31,301 bases of DNA from Prevotella sp. UBA7551 (lineage in GTDB: Bacteria > Bacteroidota > Bacteroidia > Bacteroidales > Bacteroidaceae). Positions 26,003 to 31,301 of the stretch are shown piece after piece; the stretch's first letter is position 1; the number at the start of each line of letters is the position of its first letter. The DNA lies in assembly GCA_002479145.1 (NCBI GenBank), contig DLLX01000028.1:1-31301 (forward strand). Direction: 5' to 3'. Under the pieces are notes generated by a model. The model was not told the DNA's origin, did no database searches, and saw nothing but the letters and a program-made list of their open reading frames with translations. A program made the position numbers and the translations under genes.

Positions 26003-27109
26003 TTATTTGATTGTTTTGTGGAGTGGGAGAGCAGTGTCGCCCACATCCTGATTAGACCATTCTTTTTTTCTGTTTCCTATCTTTTCTTGACGTTCAGTTG
26101 CTGAAAGAACTTGTGACCTATGCGCACGCTTTTTCATGAAAGCAAGTGCAATCCATGCATAAACACCCAGCAGGACCACAAGCAACGTCTGTACCGTATG
26201 GACAATCAAGACGAAGAATAATGCCGGCGTGTATGCGACACCATAGAGCATGAGCATGGTCTTGACGGCGAAGTGCCAGGACCCGGCTCCGTTGGGTGTG
26301 GGGACGATGACGGCAATTGATCCAACTACAAAACAGACCAGCGCACACGTCAAACCCAGTGACTTTGTTTCCTTGAAGCAGAAGAACGTCAAGTAGAAAT
26401 GGAGAAAATAACTTGCCCAGATGGCCAGACTGTACAGGATGAACAGCGAAATGTTGCGTACCCTTTGGAGCGAAGTGATTCCAAGCCATACTGATTGCAA
26501 AGTCTCCTTAGCCTTATCGTATATTGAGAGGGTACGGGCGAAAAAGTAGACCAAAATCAAAGTAGCCACGGCACAGACAACCGTGACAATCCATCCTGTA
26601 GTGGAGAAAGAGGATAACACATCGTCGATGCGTGTGCCTGTACGCGAAAAGAACGTGCCGAAGACATGAAGTTGCATCAAGAAGGCCAACCCTGTGATAA
26701 GACCAACAATCAGCGTATCAATCACTCGCTCTGTCACTACCGTTCCGATGGCCTTAGGAAATGACGTGCCGTCCCACTTCCGGAGTATTCCGCACCGTGC
26801 CACCTCGCCTACACGGGGAATTACAAGACTCAAAGCGTAGGACATATAGATGGAAAGTACACAGACTCGTGTGCGTGGATGCTCTCCGATGGGGGCAAGA
26901 ACCAACTTCCATCTCCAGCCACGAAGAGCTTGGGCCAGCACTCCAAAAGGCAGGGAGAGGATCATCCACGTCCAGTTCATCTGGTTGGTTAATATGTTCT
27001 GAATGCTACCGAAGTCAAATCCTCGGTACATCCAGTACAGAATTGCACCACCCAACAACAAGGGAAGTACTACCTTGATAACGCCATTGACTTGTTTTTT
27101 CCAGCCCAT
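26003..27109 (-). CDS. Flippase-like membrane protein (UPF0104 / LPG-synthase TM domain family)
   Basis: This is a polytopic inner-membrane protein of the family PF03706, whose members include MprF-type flippase domains and uncharacterised lipid or glycolipid flippases. The family hallmark is visible: IPRVGEVARCGILRKWDGTS followed by GTVVTERVIDTLIVG, among seven or eight hydrophobic segments, then a PTPNGAGSWHFAVKTMLMLYG motif. It ends in a basic hydrophilic tail (KKRAHRSQVLSATERQEKIG). The start at 27109 (MGWKKQVNGVIKVV) gives 368 aa; the frame extends upstream to 27337, but that part lies over rsmA and reads as junk. The substrate is unknown. Confidence 0.8.
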   Translation of the reverse strand: MGWKKQVNGVIKVVLPLLLGGAILYWMYRGFDFGSIQNILTNQMNWTWMILSLPFGVLAQALRGWRWKLVLAPIGEHPRTRVCVLSIYMSYALSLVIPRVGEVARCGILRKWDGTSFPKAIGTVVTERVIDTLIVGLITGLAFLMQLHVFGTFFSRTGTRIDDVLSSFSTTGWIVTVVCAVATLILVYFFARTLSIYDKAKETLQSVWLGITSLQRVRNISLFILYSLAIWASYFLHFYLTFFCFKETKSLGLTCALVCFVVGSIAVIVPTPNGAGSWHFAVKTMLMLYGVAYTPALFFVLIVHTVQTLLVVLLGVYAWIALAFMKKRAHRSQVLSATERQEKIGNRKKEWSNQDVGDTALPLHKTIK

Positions 27110-27118
27110 TTCTAAAAG

Positions 27119-27126
27119 CAAAGATA
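27119..27126 (-). promoter_or_regulatory. Possible -7 element for the flippase-pepD operon
   Basis: TATCTTTG on the minus strand fits TAnnTTTG, but the -33 region at the right distance is poor. The implied transcription start is only a few bases from the ATG at 27109, so the transcript would be nearly leaderless. Confidence 0.4.
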
Positions 27127-27135
27127 GGCGTTTTC

Positions 27136-27167
27136 TTTCAAAGTACAGAATATTTTTCCTAACTTTG
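27136..27167 (+). promoter_or_regulatory. Promoter of rsmA (Bacteroidota type)
   Basis: The -7 box TAACTTTG (27160-27167) fits TAnnTTTG and has a weak -33 TTTC (27136-27139) 20 nt upstream. Transcription would start near 27174, about 24 nt before the rsmA ATG. Confidence 0.6.
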
Positions 27168-27197
27168 TAGCCGAATAAAGAAAAATTAAGAAAAAAG

Positions 27198-28046
27198 ATG
27201 AAGCCCGTAAAGCCCAAGAAACATCTTGGCCAGCACTTCTTAACCGACTTGGGCATTGCCCAACGCATTGCCGATACGGTGGATGCGTGCCCCGACATTC
27301 CTGTACTGGAAATTGGTCCGGGCATGGGCGTTCTCACCCAGTATCTTGTCGAAAAGCCCCGCGAGGTGAAAGCGGTGGAGATAGACCATGAAAGTGTAGC
27401 CTATCTTTATGAGAATTTTCCAAAGATGCGTGACAATGTCATCGATGATGACTTCCTTCGCATGGACCTCACCACCATTTTCGATGGTCACCCTTTTGTG
27501 CTCACAGGAAACTACCCCTATGATATTTCCTCGCAGATATTCTTCAAGATGCTCGATAACAAGGATTTGATCCCTTGTTGTACGGGAATGATACAGCGCG
27601 AGGTGGCTCTTCGCATGGCAGCTAAGCCTGGCACAAAGGCGTATGGTATTCTCTCGGTATTCACGCAGGCTTGGTACGATGTGGAATATCTCTTTACTGT
27701 CGATGAGACCGTTTTCAATCCTCCTCCCAAAGTGAAGAGTGCGGTTATCCGTATGACCCGTAATAAGGTGATTGACCTTGGATGCGATGAGCGTTTGTTC
27801 AAGCGTCTTGTCAAGGCCGTGTTCAATCAGCGCCGCAAAATGTTGCGTGTCAGCCTTCGCCAACTGTTTCAAGGGCAGCAGCCAGAGCCCGGATTCTTCC
27901 AACGGGACGTTATGACCAAGCGGCCGGAGCAACTCTCCATGGCCCAGTTTGTGGAGTTGACCAATGAGGTGGGGGAACAGTTGCAGAATCAGAAAAAAAC
28001 GAAGGCACAAGAAGAAAAAGCTTCCGATTCTGTTGCATGGCTGTAA
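27198..28046 (+). CDS. rsmA: 16S rRNA dimethyladenosine transferase (KsgA)
   Basis: RsmA dimethylates two adjacent adenines in the 3'-terminal hairpin of 16S rRNA, a late 30S assembly step. The 282-aa protein begins KKHLGQHFLTD, as in the family. It has the SAM-binding motif VLEIGPGMGVLTQYL (36-50), acidic motif II VKAVEID, and the catalytic NYPY at 105-108 (family NLPY/NFPY). PPPKVKSAVIRM and the C-terminal helical domain follow. A lysine-rich tail (QNQKKTKAQEEKAS) is extra. It is divergent from the flippase gene and followed by frr. Confidence 0.95.
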   Translation: MKPVKPKKHLGQHFLTDLGIAQRIADTVDACPDIPVLEIGPGMGVLTQYLVEKPREVKAVEIDHESVAYLYENFPKMRDNVIDDDFLRMDLTTIFDGHPFVLTGNYPYDISSQIFFKMLDNKDLIPCCTGMIQREVALRMAAKPGTKAYGILSVFTQAWYDVEYLFTVDETVFNPPPKVKSAVIRMTRNKVIDLGCDERLFKRLVKAVFNQRRKMLRVSLRQLFQGQQPEPGFFQRDVMTKRPEQLSMAQFVELTNEVGEQLQNQKKTKAQEEKASDSVAWL

Positions 28047-28063
28047 TCTTATGACTATATTTG
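28032..28063 (+). promoter_or_regulatory. Promoter of frr (Bacteroidota type)
   Basis: The -7 box TATATTTG (28056-28063) and a -33 GTTG (28032-28035) are spaced by 20 nt. The -33 part lies inside the end of rsmA. Transcription would begin about 28 nt before the frr ATG. Confidence 0.6.
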
Positions 28064-28098
28064 CCGATAAAATAAAGGATTAAAAAATAAAAGAACCA

Positions 28099-28659
28099 AT
28101 GTTAGACGTAAAACAAACTTTGAAGGATGCCGAAGAGCGCATGGAGTCGGCCATTCTTTACTTGGATGAGGAGCTTGCTCACATTCGTGCCGGACGTGCC
28201 AACGTGGCTATATTAGATGCGGTTAGAGTGGATTCCTACGGATCGAAAGTCCCTTTGAACCAAGTGGCCACAGTCACCACACCTGATCCACGTACGATTG
28301 CCATCCGGCCTTGGGACCGAAAGTCCATCCGTGATATTGAGAAAGCTATTATGGACAGCGATGTGGGTATAACTCCTGAGAACAATGGCGAGGTGATTCG
28401 CCTTAATCTTCCCCAGCCTACAGGCGAGCGCCGCAAGGAGCTGGTTAAGCAGTGTAATAAGATTGGTGAGCGCACAAAGGTGGAAATCCGCAATGTGCGT
28501 GGCGATATCAAGGACAAACTGAAGAAGGCCATCAAAGACGGATTGTCGGAAGACAACGAGAAGGACGCAGAGCTTGACCTGCAGAAGCTGCATGATAAAT
28601 TTATTAAGCAGGCCGATGAGCTGCTCTCAGCGAAGGAAAAGGAAATCATGACCGTATAG
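28099..28659 (+). CDS. frr: Ribosome recycling factor
   Basis: RRF splits post-termination ribosomes together with EF-G. The 186-aa protein matches the usual 185 aa. Signature regions are LAHIRAGRANVAILDAVRVD, YGSKVPLNQVATVTTPDPRT, RPWDRKSIRDIEKAIMDSD and LPQPTGERRKELVKQCNKIG. It sits between rsmA and rsgA, two ribosome-maturation genes. Confidence 0.97.
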   Translation: MLDVKQTLKDAEERMESAILYLDEELAHIRAGRANVAILDAVRVDSYGSKVPLNQVATVTTPDPRTIAIRPWDRKSIRDIEKAIMDSDVGITPENNGEVIRLNLPQPTGERRKELVKQCNKIGERTKVEIRNVRGDIKDKLKKAIKDGLSEDNEKDAELDLQKLHDKFIKQADELLSAKEKEIMTV

Positions 28660-28673
28660 AAGAATAGTAGAGA

Positions 28674-28730
28674 AAGGTTGTATGCCCAGTGGTCGTTTTC
28701 GTTGTCCAAGGGAATACAGCCTTCATTTTT
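28674..28730 (+). terminator. Terminator-like hairpin after frr
   Basis: AAGGTTGTAT (28674-28683) pairs with ATACAGCCTT (28714-28723) with one G-T wobble, extended by GCCC with GGG. CATTTTT follows. The loop is long (about 25 nt), so it is less certain than the other terminators. Confidence 0.55.
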
Positions 28731-28794
28731 GATGATTTAGAAGTTCGATTCTATTAGAGGCAGATCGTTGCCTTTCGTTTGAAAGTAAAAGTAG

Positions 28795-29727
28795 ATGCTC
28801 GGATTAGTCGTTAAAAATACAGGGAGTTGGTATTCCGTCAAGACAACCGACGGACATTTGGTGGCGTGCAAGGTGAAGGGAAACTTTCGCCTAAAAGGCA
28901 TTCGCAGTACCAATCCTGTGGCTGTGGGCGACCATGTGAAAATACAACTCAATTCCGAGGGAACGGCATTTATAACCGATATATGTGACCGCCGCAACTA
29001 TATCATCCGACGTTCTTCCAACCTTAGCAAGCAAAGCCATATCCTTGCTGCCAACGTGGACCAAGCACTGTTGGTCGCCACCGTTAATTGTCCCAAGACG
29101 AGCAGCACCTTCATTGACCGATTCCTTGCTGGTGCAGAGGCTTACCGTGTACCCGTCATCCTTGTGTTCAACAAGCGTGACTTGCTTTCCGAGGACGAGC
29201 TCCGCTATCAGGCGGCCATGCGTTCCCTCTATGAGCAAATTGGTTACAGGGTAATGGAGTTGTCTGCCAAATGTGAGCAGGACATAGCAAGGCTAATGCC
29301 TTTTTTAAAAGGAAAGTCAACACTATTCAGCGGCAACAGCGGCGTGGGCAAGTCGACGCTCATCAATGCCATCCTACCCGGCGCTAACCTGCGTACTGCA
29401 GAAATATCCGATGCTCATAACACGGGCATGCATACTACCACCTTCAGCGAGATGCTTCCTTTGCCTGATGGTGGCTACCTTATTGATACTCCTGGGATTA
29501 AGGGATTTGGGACGTTTGACATTGAGCGGGAGGAGCTGACGAGCTATTTTCGCGAGATATTCCAATACTCAAAGGGCTGCCGTTTTAGTAATTGCACTCA
29601 TACCCACGAGCCGGGATGTGCCGTCCGTAAGGCAGTGGAGGAACATCACATTGCTGAAAGCCGCTACAAGTCTTATCTATCTATGCTTGAGGACCAGCAA
29701 GAGAGCAAATACAGAGAAGCCTATTGA
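28795..29727 (+). CDS. rsgA: Ribosome small-subunit-dependent GTPase A
   Basis: RsgA (YjeQ) is a circularly permuted GTPase that checks late 30S maturation and helps to release RbfA. The 310-aa protein has an N-terminal OB fold (1-70). The GTPase motifs are in permuted order: G4 NKRD at 126-129, then G1 GNSGVGKST from 180, then G3 DTPG at 231-234. A C-terminal zinc site follows, C262-x4-C267-x-H269-x5-C275 (CRFSNCTHTHEPGC). All motifs are intact. It follows frr after 135 bp; no promoter of the TAnnTTTG type was found in that gap. Confidence 0.95.
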   Translation: MLGLVVKNTGSWYSVKTTDGHLVACKVKGNFRLKGIRSTNPVAVGDHVKIQLNSEGTAFITDICDRRNYIIRRSSNLSKQSHILAANVDQALLVATVNCPKTSSTFIDRFLAGAEAYRVPVILVFNKRDLLSEDELRYQAAMRSLYEQIGYRVMELSAKCEQDIARLMPFLKGKSTLFSGNSGVGKSTLINAILPGANLRTAEISDAHNTGMHTTTFSEMLPLPDGGYLIDTPGIKGFGTFDIEREELTSYFREIFQYSKGCRFSNCTHTHEPGCAVRKAVEEHHIAESRYKSYLSMLEDQQESKYREAY

Positions 29728-30049
29728 TACCAGGGGGCAGTAGTTTTTAGTGTGGATAAGCTCATCAGTTATCATACGGACGAGGAGAATTTCTTGTCAG
29801 CCCCCACTCTCTGGTTTGTCCGAATGGTGGGGCGTGCGCTTTGCAATGGCTCTTGCCTTGCGAAACAATATGAAATCTATCAGCTGCTTTGAGTTAAAAT
29901 AAGCTAATATTTCACTTGCGCGGCGTTTTGCGGCATCTCGTTTCGAGAAATTTACTACCTTTGCATATCATATACTACGTTGCGTTGCCTTTGGCTGCGG
30001 CTTTGTGTGTATTATGACCACAGAGAATTCACCAATTAACAACAATAAT
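29728..30049. other. Intergenic region between rsgA and the BspA-like gene
   Basis: The region is gene-free. It holds the probable promoter of the surface-protein gene at 29956-29963 and a weak CCCCAC/GTGGGG pairing (29802-29832) without a T tract. Confidence 0.55.
29956..29963 (+). promoter_or_regulatory. -7 promoter element of the BspA-like gene
   Basis: TACCTTTG, within the same TACCTTTGCAT 11-mer seen at the nuo and acyl-CoA synthetase promoters. The nearest TTTG (29927-29930) is 25 nt upstream, longer than the usual 19-21, so the promoter may be weaker or need a regulator. Confidence 0.55.
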
Positions 30050-31301
30050 ATGAATACTTACCATCAATCAGTTGGCCGCTTTCGCGGCCTCATGGCGGCA
30101 ATGCTCTTTGCTTTGTTCGCCCCGCTGTGCGCCTTCGCACAGGATGCCACCACCATCACCTACACGCCGTTGAGTGATTACTGCGACAAGGGATCTGACC
30201 AAGGCCAATCCCTCAATTCCCTTTTCGACGGACGAAAAGCTACCACATGGCAGATGGACCGCTTTAAGGAAGCCGGCAACCAGTGTGTCGTCACGTTCCG
30301 GACCAGCGTGCCGGTCAACGTCTGTGCCTACCGCATCACCACGGGAAGCGATGAACCGTCGCTCAACAAGGCGCGCTGCCCCAAGTCATGGAAGCTGTAC
30401 GGTAGAAACGACCAGCCCACCACGGGGGGGGTAATAACGGCTGGACGCTGATCAGCTCGGTCGATAACGACGAAAAACTGACTGGCGCTAAGCAGAGGAC
30501 TTCTACTTACTCTTGCCCCACCACCGACAAGTACACCTACTTCCGCTGGGAGATTACCAGCGTGGGCGACCCTAACGAGAACTGCGTGCAAGCTTCGGAG
30601 TTTGCGCTTGTACAAGCCGTGCCTTTTGTGGAGTTGGACTACAACACCCAGGTTATGACCTTTAAGTATGGCGACAAGCCCACATCCGACGACAGCCACG
30701 AGTACATCCGCGTGGATCAGCCTTATGTTGATTATCCTGCTTGGCATCAGCCGTTGCTTAACGGATTAATTGATAAGGCCATTATCGATGTCAGCTTCCA
30801 GTATTATCGCCCCACCACGTGTCGCCGATGGTTTGCCGATGGCCGTTTTTTGACATCCATCACTGGCTTGGAGAACCTCCGCACCGATGAGGTGACAGAC
30901 ATGAGCTCCATGTTCTACGGCTGCAAAAATCTGAGCTCACTCAATTTGTCTTACTTCTGCACGTCCAACGTGACGGACATGAGCTCCATGTTCTACGATT
31001 GCGATAATCTGAGCTCACTTAATTTGTCTTCCTTCAACACGTCCAAGGTGACGGACATGAGCTCAATGTTCTACGGTTGCAATAATCTGAGATCACTTGA
31101 TTTGTCTAAGTTCAACACTTCCAACGTGACGGACATGAGCTCTATGTTCTATAACTGCCGATCGACCTCCCTTGATTTGTCTTCCTTCAACACGTCCCAG
31201 GTGACGGACATGAGCTCCATGTTCTATAACTGCGATAATTTGAGTTCCCTTAATTTGTCTTCCTTCAACACGTCCAAGGTGACGGACATGAGCTCAATGT
31301 T
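30050..31301 (+). CDS. Secreted BspA-family protein with discoidin-like domain and DUF285 repeats; frameshifted at poly-G, 3' end outside window
   Basis: This is a predicted surface or secreted protein. The ATG at 30050 gives a clear signal peptide (MNTYHQSVGRFRGLMAAMLF then ALFAPLCAFA, cleavage near A30-Q31); an ATG at 30014 in the same frame would add 12 residues. Residues from about 35 form an F5/8 type C (discoidin)-like domain (SLFDGRKATTWQ, CPKSWKLYGRND, then after the shift NNGWTLISS, YTYFRWEIT, ASEFALVQA). From about 30880 come 25-26-residue repeats of the form DMSSMFxxCxxLxSLxLSxF with xTSxVT, typical of BspA/DUF285 (PF03382) proteins involved in adhesion. The first frame ends at 30451 because of a run of eight G at 30424-30431. 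The rest continues open in the frame starting at 30430 up to the window end. Six or nine G would join the parts. Function as an adhesin is inferred from the family. Confidence 0.8.
30424..30431 (+). repeat. Poly-G tract (8 G) at the frameshift in the BspA-like gene
   Basis: The homopolymer lies within codons for Thr-Gly-Gly, just after LYGRNDQPTTGG. With eight G the reading frame ends at 30451; one more G or two fewer restores the full frame (GGNNGWTLISS). Such tracts are prone to slippage in replication and to error in sequencing. Confidence 0.85.
30898..31301 (+). repeat. Tandem 78/75-bp DUF285 repeats
   Basis: The motif GACATGAGCTC recurs at 30898, 30976, 31054, 31132, 31207 and 31285, giving steps of 78, 78, 78, 75 and 78 bp. 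The units are nearly identical at the DNA level; the stretch from CTTAATTTGTCTTCC to GAGCTCAATGTT before the third and the sixth copy is identical over about 54 bp. The array continues beyond the window. Confidence 0.9.

Noticed and set aside
27110..27337. Longer start for the flippase-like gene, over rsmA
   Set aside because: The extra 76 residues are antisense to the conserved rsmA N-terminus and unlike the family; MGWKK at 27109 is a natural start before the first membrane segment.
27240..28010. 256-aa antisense ORF inside rsmA
   Set aside because: It is a shadow of the conserved rsmA reading frame.
29802..29832. Hairpin as an rsgA terminator
   Set aside because: The stem is only six pairs with no following T tract.
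30898..31301. Regular repeats that might suggest CRISPR
   Set aside because: The units are contiguous 75-78-bp coding repeats translating to DUF285 motifs, with no spacers.

Overview
The window looks like chromosomal DNA from a Bacteroidota member, most likely Prevotella or a close relative. Four things point there: a 10-gene complex I operon with fused nuoCD and no nuoE, nuoF or nuoG; several promoters of the Bacteroidota form (TTTG, about 20 nt, TAnnTTTG); IS1380, IS5 and IS982 remnants that resemble Bacteroidota elements; and a BspA-type surface protein at the right end. The genus is inferred; no rRNA or tRNA gene was seen to confirm it.

Layout. Positions 1-3631 (+) hold a type III restriction-modification pair: the C-terminal part of mod, then complete res, overlapping by ATGA. 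A perfect 16-bp hairpin at 3673-3716 separates res from the convergent nuo operon (3740-13971, minus strand, nuoA-B-CD-H-I-J-K-L-M-N). This encodes an 11-module proton-pumping complex without the NADH-oxidising arm. A divergent intergenic region (13972-14340) carries clear promoters for nuo and for a single-chain ADP-forming acyl-CoA synthetase (14341-16431). Together these genes link proton pumping with substrate-level ATP formation from acyl-CoA.

Positions 16440-18469 are a gene-poor mobile-element graveyard. It holds a 195-bp MITE-like element, a fragment of an unknown gene, a short 22-bp-periodic repeat cluster, a terminator, and an IS1380-type remnant with 45-bp inverted repeats that contains an IS5-type fragment. 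The end of the IS1380 remnant touches the start codon of sbcD. The sbcDC nuclease operon (18470-23156) follows, then an IS982-type transposase tail, then a NADAR-family protein (minus strand).

Positions 24543-27109 (minus) form a two-gene operon, a flippase-like membrane protein followed by pepD. It is divergent from rsmA (27198), which is followed by frr and rsgA, so 27198-29727 is a ribosome-biogenesis and recycling block. From 30050 to the window end is a secreted protein with a discoidin-like domain and BspA/DUF285 repeats. Its reading frame is broken at a run of eight G, a possible phase-variation switch or a sequencing error.

Most interesting items: the poly-G frameshift in the surface protein; the nested IS remnant abutting sbcD; the MITE-like IS5 derivative with a TATA duplication; the NADAR protein with an unusual inserted segment; and the AT-rich specificity segment of mod.
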